Below are positions 48,484 through 59,623 of a DNA stretch of 64,000 nt, piece after piece. This DNA comes from Linnemannia hyalina (taxonomy: Eukaryota > Mortierellomycota > Mortierellomycetes > Mortierellales > Mortierellaceae). A program made the position numbers and the translations under genes. How positions within the stretch are numbered: the first letter of the stretch is position 1; every line of letters starts with the position of its first letter. Location of the stretch: the NCBI GenBank assembly GCA_019671135.1, contig JAHRHY010000003.1:1302001-1366000 (forward strand), given 5' to 3'. Below the pieces are notes generated by a model. It was given only the letters and a program-made list of their open reading frames with translations. It ran no database searches and was not told the DNA's origin.

Positions 48484-51400
48484 ATGGACGTCTTCAGCAA
48501 GCCAAAGTTCTTTGCCAACAACGCCAAGGGTACTTTCTCGCGCACACGCACAGGGACAGGACGCAACGCCCTTTCTATTGTCTAGATTCCATCAGCATCC
48601 ATACCCCTGGAACCCGACATGGCTAACACTCGTTGAAACACTTCTCATTCAAAATAGGCGAGAATGCAGAGCTGGTTGTAGAGCTGAACAGTGAATACCG
48701 CGACCGCCGCAAGGATGCAGTCAAGCGTGTTATTGCCAACATGACTGTCGGCAAGGACGTCAGTGGACTCTTCCCTCAGGTCGTCAAGAATATGCAGACG
48801 GAGGATTTGGAGATGGTAAGGACGTCCTTTGTTCTTCTTCAGTTGAACTCGATCAGGATTGTCCACACATCGATCTGTCAACACCAGCTAACCACACTTA
48901 TCTTGGTTATAGAAAAAACTTGTGTACCTCTACTTGATGAACTATGCAAAGTCCAACCCAGATCTTGTCATCTTGGCCGTTAACACATTCGTGAAGGTAA
49001 AAGCCTGATTAGTCTCACCTTGTTTCATTGTTGTATACATCCGACCGCAATTCCAATTCAAAGTATCTCACAACAGTCTCTCTCTTATATGCGAAATACT
49101 GACACTTCGTTCATTAGGATACGGATCACGTCAACCCTTTGATCCGCGCATTGGCGATCCGCACAATGGGATGTATCCGCGTGGACAAGATTCTGGATCA
49201 TTTGTGTGAGCCATTGAGAAAGTGCCTTCAGGACGATAACCCATACGTGCGCAAGACCGCCGCTCTGTGTGTCGCCAAGTTGTGGGATCTGGATCAGGAA
49301 CGCGCTATCGACAATGGATTCATCAACACCCTTCAGGATCTGATCTCGGACTCGACCCCCATGGTTGTTGCTAACGCGGTGATCGCGTTGGCAGAGATGC
49401 AGGAGTCGTCTGTCAACAAGGACGTGTTTGTGGTCAATGTGGCCGTCATGAACAAGATGTTGGCTGCCTTGAACGAGTGCAACGAGTGGGGTCAGATCGC
49501 CATTTTGACATCGCTTGCAGAGTACCGACCACTGGATTCCAAGGAGGCTGAAAGCGTCTGTGAGAGGGTTGTTCCTCGTCTGCAGCACGCCAACGGATCT
49601 GTCGTCCTGTCCGCTATCCGCGTCCTTATGATCTTTTTGAGATACATCCGCAACGATGAATTCACCAAGGGACTGATTAAGAAGATGTCGCCACCACTTG
49701 GTAAGTCAGTGGAGAAGATGCGCTTGTTTTCTACAGGATCGAAGAACTACCAATGTGAACGCTCTTGACTAATAACGAATGGCATTTCATTTTTCAAATC
49801 AATGTAGTTTCATTGTTGGCCTCAGCTCCAGAGGTCCAGTATGTGTCTCTCAGGAACATCAACTTGATCTTGCAAAAGCGCCCCGATATTCTTCAGAACG
49901 ACGTCCGCGTCTTTTTCTGCAAGTACAACGACCCTCCATATGTCAAACGGGAAAAGCTGGAGATCATCATCCGTCTCTGCAACGACAAGAACGTCGACCA
50001 GATTCTTTCTGAGCTTAAAGAGTATGTTGCACATGTGAGACGATTTTATTTTCATTAGATGAGCTATATAATACGCCAGGACGTAGCTAACTGAATTGCG
50101 TTGCTTTAATGATATTAGGTATGCTTCGGAGGTTGATGTCGAATTCGTCCGCAAGGCTATCCGGGCAATTGGAAGATGTGCCATTATCATTGACGAGGCG
50201 TCAGAGAGATGTATCAACGTTCTTTTGGACCTCATCAACACCAAGGTCAACTATGTTGTCCAGGAGGCTATTATCGTCATCAAGGTACTCCTCTTTATAC
50301 TACTAGCGAAAGCAACTAATGCGTCGATTCGAAAGCGAATACTAATGCTACTGAAACCATTCGTGAAATGAATAGGACATTTTCCGCAAGTACCCACAAC
50401 GCTACGAAGCAATCATCCCCACCCTCTGCCAAAATCTAGACTCGCTGGATGAGCCAGAGGCCAAGGGATCATTGATCTGGATCGTCGGAGAGTACGCCGA
50501 GAGGATCGAGAACGCCGACGAATTGATCGAGAACTTTTTGGAGACTTTCCTGGAAGAGAACTCCCAGGTCCAACTGCAGCTGCTGACTGCCACAGTCAAG
50601 TTGTTCTTGAAGAAGCCATCACAGTCGCAGGAGATTGTCCACAGAGTCCTCCAGACTGCTACACAGGAGATCGACAATCCAGATACCAGAGATCGCGCAT
50701 ACGTTTACTGGAGACTGTTGTCGACGGACCCCCAGGCAGCAAAGGCGGTCGTTTTGTCAGAGAAGCCACCCATCTCTGTCGACTCGAGTGCCGACAAGCT
50801 TTCGCCTGCTCTGATGGATGAGCTTATCAACAACATTTCGACTCTGGCTTCTGTCTACCATAAGCCTGCAAGCGCATTCATGGGCAACAAAGCCTTCAGC
50901 GCTGATGCCGTGCGCAAGGCTGCCGTCGCAGAGTAAGTGAAACGCTCTCATGACAGCTGTGGAATTACTGTCATCGCAGCAGGAATCGCTTTGGACCTTT
51001 GACTCACCATATCGTACTGTATGTTTTCACTTTGATAGCGCAAGGGACGAGGAGCAGATCATGGGCGAGGACACTGTCACATCGCCTACAGCACCAGCAG
51101 CAAACGCACCCAAGAACGTCATGGCCGACCTTTTGGATCTGGACTTTGGATCCTCCGAGTCCGTCGCTACCCCTGTCATGTCGCCACCCACAAGCAACAA
51201 GAGTGGACCAAATTACAGTGCCGATCTGTTTGATATGTCGTCGGATATGTCATCAGGAGGCGGAAGCGGCGTGTTCGGTGGCATGGGCGGCATGGGTAGT
51301 ATGAGTGATATGGGAGGATTGAACAGTGGGTTCCAGCAGAACCAGAGCCAGAACACAGCAACGTCGCCTACCGCTTCGAGAAACGACGCGTTTGGCGACT

Positions 51401-51507
51401 TGGCTGGCTTAGGAGGCTTTGGACAGCCAGTACTAGCGGTATCACAGCCAAAGCCGACCAGCAGCACGCAATCATCCACAGTGAATGACCTGCTCGACTT
51501 GTTTTAA
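48484..51507 (+). CDS. Beta-adaptin, large subunit of AP-1/AP-2 clathrin adaptor
   Basis: Eight exons (48484-48529, 48658-48815, 48913-48996, 49118-49700, 49808-50021, 50119-50284, 50376-50932, 51039-51507) close in frame to 758 residues. The trunk is strongly conserved: [84 protein letters not shown]-like helices run to about residue 600. The hinge carries clathrin-box sequences LLDLDF and a C-terminal DLLDLF. It links cargo-bound adaptor complexes to clathrin at the trans-Golgi/endosome or plasma membrane. There is no folded ear domain after the hinge, as in fungal AP-1 Apl2, so AP-1 beta is the likelier assignment. Confidence 0.94.
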
Positions 51508-51962
51508 TGTCGCGGAGAAGGTAGCCATAGAAAAATAAAGATAATATAATTTTGTTTACACCTCTCCTTTCCCCTTTTTCTTTCGGCCATGATCATGGTT
51601 TTTTGCCTATTGACAAATCAATAGCCCCTTTGATTAGGCCAAGGAAGAGCTTTCAGCGAGAAATGGAATGCAAGAAAGGTGGTTGTTTCTCACTCCCCCC
51701 CCCCTTTTTTCGCGCAAGTCCATCTGCCCTTTCATAAGTGTCTGGCAGAACTATTCACCTTTTTTCGTTTCGTTTTCCAACTCTTGCAGCATCTCCCCTC
51801 TTCGTTTTCCTATCTTTCCTCATCCCCTTCTCTTCCGCCTAACGCCCGCTGACGAAGAACACTCACGCACAGATTTTTCTTATTTCCAACACCTTGACAC
51901 CATACTCGAACACCGGCAAAACCCCCCCCCCAGAAAAAAATATGACACGACCGAACAGCACA
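51508..51962. other. Spacer between beta-adaptin and DOMON gene
   Basis: AATAAA at about 51533, then a C/T-rich leader of the next gene (51690-51960). No gene seen. Confidence 0.5.
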
Positions 51963-54783
51963 ATGTCAGCATCGGCAAGGCGGATCCTCCTTCTCGGAGC
52001 GACTGTGATATTAATCGGCTCCAGCTCGTCTTCTAGCTTTCTCTATCGGTCTAATACCGGGAGCGTCGCGTATGCCCAGGGTGTTATTGTCCAACAAGCA
52101 CCCAGTTCAGGTACGACATAAAGACAAGGGCGATGGGTAATGCGAGCAAAAGAAAGTACGACATCTGTATCTTTGTCTTTGCTTACCATGATACCTATGA
52201 TATTTTATTTGTTCGAGAATAGACCTAGCAAGCGAACCGGCAGCGCAGGCAGCAATCAATATCGGACACGGCAACATAGGACGCCAAGGGGAGGATGGAG
52301 AGGTAGTGTCGGCAGAGGTCAAGACTGAACGACGACCTTTGATCGCGGTCCCGATCATAGTCCAGGTCGGTCCGCAGGGGAAGATTGTAGGATCGGCGGC
52401 AGCGAGTGAAGGGGTTCGATTTGAGCTTGATCATCAAGTTCCTCCACCGCCATTTGAGCAAGAGGGCACAGGGAGCAGCAGCGGCAGCAATAAAGTTCGA
52501 CGTGCGGATCCGATGGCTGACCAGCCAGTGGCGCCAGCAGAGGCGGTAGCGGCGGAGATTCCGACTTTGGTACCGGAAGAGGCTAATGCTTTGAAGAATG
52601 GCGCCGAGCTCCCAGTAGCGGCTGCACCTCCAACCCAAGACGAGGCAAAATTGGCAGAACCAGCAAATGTAGTTTCATCAGACTCGAAACTAAAGGCGGA
52701 GACGAACCCAGCCACGACCTTAGAAACGACTCCAAGCACACAACCAATCGCCCAGACAGAGGTTCACGCCGAACCAAACCAAGAGAACAAGGAGGCAGCA
52801 CAGGCAGCGTTCAAGGAACCGGAGCTACAAACAAATCAACCAGAGAAGATCACGAGAGAATCCCCTATCAGTGCGCCTGCTGCAGACGCATCCGAGAAAG
52901 CCGACCAACAACTATCCACCCCATCGGCACCAGTGATCGATTTCACACTCCTGGACATGGACCCCAATATCCACGCGATCCTGGATGCTAGCGCCGAAGA
53001 ATTTGGATCCCCACAGAATTCTCCCCCCACGTACGCCGCTGTTATTAGCCTCAAGGACACGGAAGCGAATGGACCAGCTAAGGCTAAGGTTGATGCTGAG
53101 GAGCAAAAGAAGAAGGAAGAAGCCACTGCCACCGCCGCACAAGCAGCAACAGAGTCGGAGGTTGTTGACGGGAAGGCCAAGGTCCTCTTCGAACAATACC
53201 GAGCCAAGGTCGAGGCCGAGTTAGAGTCGTACAAGTCCAAGGTGTCGCCGAGCGACGGCGAGGATGTGTCTGAGATCGGAGACTTGTCGTCTCCCGGGGA
53301 ATCGATCGTTCCGCCGCCTGCAGTGGATTCCACGCTCGTGCAACCACTATCACCTGTGACGGCCGATAAGAGTCAAGAGAAGGAGAGAGTGGAGGAGAAG
53401 GTGATTGTGTCGACGGAAGGAAAGCTGGTCAAGGTGAACAAGCTGAACAAGAACCACGATGACTTTGAAGGGTCGCAGGAGACCAACTCGGGTGACGATG
53501 TCGACTCCCGACCTCAGGTTTTGATGCATCATCACCACCTCCATGTCAGCGGAGGGTCTCGCAAGCAACAGCAGATGCAGCAGCAACAGCAGCAAAAGCA
53601 GGAATATAGCGATAGCAACAACAACGTCATTGTTGCAAACGACGATGGTCCACTAGTGTTTGGCTCTCCCGTCCTGGAAACCACCCCAGCCATCCACCAA
53701 GTGCTGAGCCAAATCGATAACGACGACGGCGACGACGATGAAGATGAGGACGACATTGACGTCGAAACGGTAACCCACCCACCTCCCCCTTCCTTCCCAC
53801 CAACGGCCGTCCCTCCAGAGGAACTCCGTAACCGAGGCTTGGTCCCATCAGTCAAGGGCGGCTACCACTGCACCCCTCAGCTCTGTGTCAACGTCTCTCT
53901 CACGGACGACGGCCAATTTGCAACATTCCACATTGAGCGATCGATGGACGAAACAGGATGGATCTCCCTCGGAATCGGATACGCCATGACCACGGCCGAT
54001 CTTCTTATCATGTGGCCCAACAAGGACCCGGCAAGCGGCGGCGGTCCTCGCGGTGCAACCCTATCGCGTCGAATAAGTCACGCCTATGTCGAGCCCCAAC
54101 TGGTCAGCCGTGAAGAGTCCGAGATCAAGGCCTCGGGCAAGGGCGAAAGCCTCTACCCCGAGAATGAATACATCCTCCACAACCCTTATAAGAGCCACAA
54201 CAGTGGAGATGTCGCCACCGCCATGATAGCAGCAACCCAGGTCTTCCCTGCAGAAGGCAATAGATTCATTGTCCAGTTCACCCGCCCCGTCCGGACCCAG
54301 AACCGCGCCTACAAGTTGACCCCAGGCAAGGAACAAGACTTTTGTTGGGCCTACTCTCCCAACCCAATCTCTGCCGATTCAATCGCGGACCCGGGGGCGC
54401 ATATCACACAGCACATGTCAGTGGGATCGTTTGCGATGGATGTCGGTGCAAACCAACCGCAGCTGAAGGATGCAATCTTGAAGCAGCAGGAGATGGATGC
54501 GAAGGAGGCTGTGATTGAGAAGGAGCGCAAGAAGTGGGCGTTGGAGGAGAGTAACAGGAGACTGAAGGAGGATGAGAGGGAGAGAACCAAGGACGAGAAG
54601 CACAGGGTTTCGGCAAAGCATAAGGCTGGTAGTGGTAGTGGTTCGAAGACAAAGACGTCGGATGCGTCGTCGCGGTCTTGGTTGCGGGTTGTTGGTTACG
54701 GTGGAGGATCGTCGTCGTCGGTGATTGCTCTGCAGGGGTTCTCATGTCTGGTCGCCTTGGCATTTATGTGGTTTTTTCGTTAG
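51963..54783 (+). CDS. DOMON-domain membrane-anchored protein
   Basis: Exons 51963-52110 and 52223-54783 join in phase 1 to 902 residues. The N-terminus (SARRILLLGATVILIG...) is a signal or anchor segment. A long disordered, acidic, Ala/Pro/Glu-rich region follows (about 50-610) with a Gln run. The DOMON domain then spans about 630-800: YHCTPQLCVNVSLTDDGQFA, ERSMDETGWISLGIGYAMTT, VQFTRP and FCWAYSP. A Lys/Glu-rich helix and a hydrophobic C-terminal segment (SCLVALAFMWFF) close the protein. DOMON domains bind heme or sugars and occur in extracellular redox proteins. Here there is no partner cytochrome b561 or dehydrogenase domain, so the role is unknown. The topology suggests a secretory-pathway protein held in a membrane or by a GPI-like tail. 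Confidence 0.85.
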
Positions 54784-56162
54784 GAACTGGAAAAATACTC
54801 AAAGTACCAGCCATCAAATGTTGGTGAACGAAGTTGATGATGAAGGAGAAGTCGATGGCAGCAGTGATGCCCTTGAACTCCAGAACCGTTAGGCCAAATT
54901 TCGTACATAAATTCTTTTTGCTTCATTATCGAAATAAGCGCCAGGCGCCGCAAACACATGGGCCATTTGAACCCTTGTCATGGTCAAAGCAGACACATGT
55001 GCCCGAAGAGTTCAAGATAAAATTCGAGCACGTTGGCGTCCTGTCCTCGTTGGCCACTAAACACCCCTCTGTGAGTCCGATCACCTCGTGTACAGCACGT
55101 CCATCAACTTCATGGCACGAAGAAGTAAAAGCCATTTACTGTCTAAAGTGGTGGGAAAGAGGCTAATAGGTTGCCAGGATGGACAAATTGGGGGACAAAC
55201 AATTGTTCCCTGGGAAGGAGGGCAGTGCCATTGTATTTCGAGCCTGGCACAAAATGCCACGAAAAAAAAGCCGCCCTGCCCTGCCCTGTTCAGCAACCAT
55301 GTTTTATTTTTGAGTTCAGACCCCACGAGAGGGAAGAAAAATCTCAGCCAGGCAGAGGTGCGTCCGTCGGGTTTCATTCGCACTTTTGACCCTTTCAGGA
55401 GCGAGGCCGAGAAAATGCTTTCGGAGATGAGGCCAGAGACCGATGAAGAAGAAGCCTGATACAAGATAAGGATTGCTACCGTGGGCTTCTTGACCCTTGT
55501 CTTCCAAGGAAAAATAGTCAAAAACAAATAAATATAAAGATACTCCAAGTCCCCAGCCTTTTTTTGTCGATGCAGCACCAGCCAACGACATACTGGGCCG
55601 GTGTGCCCTTCATTTGTTTTTTGTGTTCATGGAGAAACTCTAGGAGAAATTGTGCATGGGATCTGCACAAGGCCCGAGTCCTTTTGCCGCGTCAATGCCC
55701 TCTCGATTTAGTTGTTTTGTGCCCCATCATTTTTTTGATACCTCGCAAAGTTGTGTCTAGGTGGATTGCAGCTTTAAGACAAAGCGGTGAGATGTTGTTG
55801 GATATGAAAGGGAGGGAATACACGGAGCCTTTGGGTGTGAAAACTTGATGGCGGAAGAGGATCCAGAATGATTTGAGTGAGCCTCAGGGACATGAATGAG
55901 AGTCGCTCCCCACACGAGTGGGTCTCAGTCAGTCGTCCGACAAGATGTATGTAAGACCTCCCTGCAACGGTCAGTCCGTCGGTCAGGTTCAGGTCAGTTT
56001 CTTGAACTATGGGGCAGGACAGGACAAGAAGAAAAAGTCACACATCAACACCTCCACCCACTTTCGGCAAAGTACAAAAGAAGACCGAAGCCTTCTCATT
56101 CCTTTCCTTTCTTCTCCTCATTCCTCATTCCTCATTCCCTCATTCCTCCCCCTACTTCGGCC
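54784..56162. other. Spacer between DOMON gene and elongase
   Basis: No gene that I can support. A 123-codon plus-strand frame ending at 55459 has a slightly coding-like tail but no family resemblance. The last 120 bases are the CT-rich elongase leader. Confidence 0.45.
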
Positions 56163-57691
56163 ATGGCTTCCCTTCTCAAGGAACTGGGTACAAAGTACCT
56201 CAACCTCAACTTTGACGACGCCCGCCACATCTTCCACAACACCGAGCACTGGGCCATCGCCCCAAAGCCCGAGGGAATCCTCTACCCCGAGTACTTTGAT
56301 GTTCTCGTCAATTGGCGCACCCCCGTCACCGTCGCCGCCCTTTATGTCCTTATGGTCCTCCTCCTCAACCCCAAACAGGGCAAAGTCTCCCGTGTCGTCG
56401 CTGCCGACAGCGCCGCCAAGGGTGACAAGAAGAAGCAGCAGGAGCTTTCTTCGTCAAGCTCGGCTATGACCGCCCTTGTCTTTGTCCATAACGCTATTCT
56501 CTGTGTCTACTCCGCCTGGACCTTTTATGGCATGTTCTTTGCCTGGAAGAAGGCTTTCGCTACTCACACCTTCATGGAAGCCGTAAGTGTAACTTTGTTG
56601 GGGAATGAACTGCACAATGGTTCATTTTATTTTCGTTCTAGATCGTATCCATTGAAATGAAAAAAAAAAAAGTGCCTCCGCGCCTCTTTCATTTGTTTTT
56701 TTTGGTTACTTCCCCAACGGAATTTTCTTGAGTCGTAATGTTCTAACCTCACCCCGATCCATTTTTTTTCCACGTTGTAGGTCTGCGATTCTGACAACAC
56801 ATTCTGGGACAGCCTCGGCTACTACTCGTACTACTTTTACCTCTCCAAGTATTGTAAGTCAAACCAGCAAGGAAGAAAGGAACCAAAAAACCAGCTCAGG
56901 ATACTCGGCTGACCGGCTTGCTGTTGAAACGTTGGGGGATACAGAAATGAACGACGAACTTCTCTCGGGAACTAAAATGATGCAAAAGTATGAACGGTCT
57001 CTAAACATATTTCGTCTTGTCCCCTCCTCGCAATAGACGAGATCATTGATACCATCATCATCTTGTTGAAGGGTCGTCGCTCTTCCCTTCTCCAGACCTA
57101 CCACCATGCCGGAGCCATCTTCACCATGTACATGGTAAGTAAATCAAGAGATAACAGTAATCCAAATCGCAGCATCCTAAGCAGTTTTTGCGTAAAGACG
57201 TGGGAAACACAATGCATGAACACAAACCACAGAAGAACTTTGCCCTTTGCCGTACACCCCCCCCTCCCCCAAAGAAAACTTTCCCACAATCTAACTCGGT
57301 TTTCGACTTTTCCATTGATAAAAAATAGGGTTTTAACTACCGCGCCCACCCCATCTGGATCTTCACGACCTTCAACTCGTTCATCCACACCATGATGTAC
57401 GCTTACTACGCCGCCACTTCCGTCGGTTTGAAGCCTCCCGGCAAGAAGTACCTCACCTCCATGCAGATCACCCAGTTCTGGACCGGAACTGCTCTGGCCT
57501 TCTGGTACGAGGTTGGCTCCCCCAAGGGTTGCTTCGCCAACCCCGGATCGCGTTTCGCCATCTGGACCGTCTTGTCCTATGTCTTCCCCTTGATCTACCT
57601 CTTTACGTCTTTTGCCAGTAAGATGTACGGAAACCGTATCAAGGCTGCTGCTGCCGCCAAGGCCGCTTCCCAGCAGAAGAAGGAGTTGTAA
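56163..57691 (+). CDS. ELO-family very-long-chain or polyunsaturated fatty-acid elongase
   Basis: Exons 56163-56582, 56781-56853, 57037-57134 and 57329-57691 close in frame to 317 residues. Typical ELO blocks are present: YFYLSKYYEIIDTIIILLKG, LLQTYHHAGAIFTMYM, NSFIHTMMYAYYAATSVG and MQITQF, plus a Lys-rich C-terminus (QQKKEL) suited to ER retention. ELO enzymes are the condensing enzymes of microsomal fatty-acid elongation, acting on acyl-CoA and malonyl-CoA. The histidine box is QTYHH, not the usual HxxHH. Substrate range cannot be read from sequence alone. Confidence 0.93.
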
Positions 57692-58237
57692 AAATAACTC
57701 GAATCAAGACCATTTCGACCCCCCTCTCCCTCCCCCAACTCCTTTCCCCTTCCACCACCACCGACATTTAGCATTTTTCTCCCCTCAGCATAATAAAAAT
57801 ATGTAAAAACATAATGCGACCAAACGACAATGTATCGATATATGAAAAAAGTTCGCTTTCGCGATTCGAAGTCATTCGACCTTGTTGGGTCACACTACCG
57901 CTATCGTTGCCGATTGGCTTGGGCCAACTCGGACCATTGAACAATTGGACGTCAATTGGTCATGTGTCCGTCCAATGGGTCAACAACAATAAAGGTGGCT
58001 GTGGGGGACACAGAGAACGATAGATAGCGATGGAGGAGTCTTAAATGGCCTCATGTATAGAACGAATGGTCGAAGAGAAGTTTGGAGATGCAGAGAAATG
58101 TTTAATGGTGGAACATGTGATGTATAAAAAAGAAAAAGTGAAAAGGCGCTACAAAACAAATAATACAAGGAAGGTTGGATGTGATGAGAGGGATAGGGAC
58201 AGAGGATTAGCAAATAAAGACAGGTGAATGGTTGTAT
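57692..58237. other. Convergent 3' region between elongase and NHP2
   Basis: 3' flanks of two convergent genes, with AATAAA near 57792. No gene. Confidence 0.5.
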
Positions 58238-59233
58238 TTAGTTGTAGGTGATAGCCTCATCCTATGAAAACGTGAATCGAAGGTGAGAAGGTAACGAGGT
58301 GGTGGGTCAGTTAACAGATCGAGAACAAAAGGTACATTAGAATGACGGAGAGCTTCGAATAAAATGGACATACCATCTCCTTGACCTTGGCAAAGCACTC
58401 ATCGTAGAGCTCCTTGTACTCCTTGGCACCTTCCATGTCCTTCTTCTTTCCGCCCAAGACGACCATGACGCAAGAGGTGGGACGCTTGGTCGATCCTGCA
58501 GTGCCGAGGTCCTCCTTGGAGGGCAAGAAGACATAGGGGACATCGTTCTCCTCGCAGAGGACGGGGACGTGGGTGATGACATCGATGGGTGAAATATCGC
58601 CAGCAATCAAGACAAGACCCTTCTCGCCCTTGCGGAGTCCCTTGACGACCTCCTTGACACCACGCTTCACATGCTTGGCCTTGGCAGCTGTTGGTCAGTA
58701 ATGAAATGTAGACAGAGAGATACGTCGAGGTGAAGTTGGTGACAGAGAGTGTGTTTCCAATGATAATTGAGGATAGTGGTTGTCGGGTTGAAAGGAAGAG
58801 GAGGACAGAAGAAGTATGAATGACAGTGGTTAGTATAAGTTGCTTCAATTGGTATCACTATTTGGGTTTTAGTGTGTGTGTGCCAGTTGTTTGCTGTGTT
58901 TGTTGTTATTGCGGATCTCTTTTTTCTTCATGCACAAGAGTTGATTGCCCGTTGGCTTGTGTTGATCGCATTTCCAGTTTTCCTAATGTGCGTCGACTTA
59001 ATCACCCAAACAGGTCGTCGTTGTGTGTGCGCAAGTAGCCGGGCGGATTCCTTACCCTTCTTGACGGTCTTCAAGAGCTTCTTGGTCAACTTGTCGGCAG
59101 CCATGGGAGCAGCGATGGGCGAGACATCGACAATACGGACAGGAGCATCGACCTCCATATCAGAGTCGTGCTCAACCTTCTTCTCGACCTTCTCGGCCTT
59201 CTTCTCCTTCTTTTCCTTGCGTTCCTTGGCCAT
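58238..59233 (-). CDS. NHP2: H/ACA snoRNP protein Nhp2 (L7Ae family)
   Basis: Minus-strand exons 59233-59056, 58687-58374 and 58261-58238 join in frame to 171 residues. A Lys/Glu-rich start (MAKERKEKKEKKAEKVEKKV) leads into the L7Ae fold: KHVKRGVKEVVKGLRKGEKG, LVLIAGDISPIDVITHVPVL, CEENDVPYVFLPSKEDLG. Nhp2 is one of four core proteins of box H/ACA RNPs that guide pseudouridylation of rRNA and snRNA in the nucleolus. The last exon is only 24 bases (DEAITYN-stop) and is supported by a clean acceptor and phase 0. Without it the frame would read into intron sequence. The first intron is 368 bases. Confidence 0.94.
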
Positions 59234-59623
59234 GGTTATAGATATGAAGAGTGTGGTGGTGGGGAAAAGGGAGAAAAGGAAAAAGGGTGGTGTGATGGAG
59301 GAGGAGGTAGGTGTGAGAGTGAGAGAATGCAAAAGGCAGGCTTGCTGTGAGAGTAGTACCAACACTTCATAGGACTGGACTTTTTTTTTTTTTTTTTTTC
59401 TCATTGTTTTCACGACTCATAAGCCACTGTGTGTGACTGCCGAACGCGGTTGCGATTGTTGGTTTGATCAGTTTGTCGTAGTTCGCGACCCAGTTTACGC
59501 ATCGAAAGCTATTACGATCAAGAGTCCGCCGGGCTCTTCAAATGCACTGTAAAGAAATATTGGGCATTTTAATAGTCAAAAGAAAGAATAGAGAATGAGA
59601 GAATGCTGGAGGTTTTTTGTCGT
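59234..59623. other. Spacer between NHP2 and chitin synthase
   Basis: NHP2 upstream region with its leader (CT-rich on the minus strand) and a poly-T tract at 59381-59399. 3' flank of chitin synthase. No gene. Confidence 0.5.

Noticed and set aside
55088..55459. 123-codon plus-strand frame ending in MLSEMRPETDEEEA
   Set aside because: The tail looks slightly coding-like, but the rest is random in character and no exon partner or family match was found.
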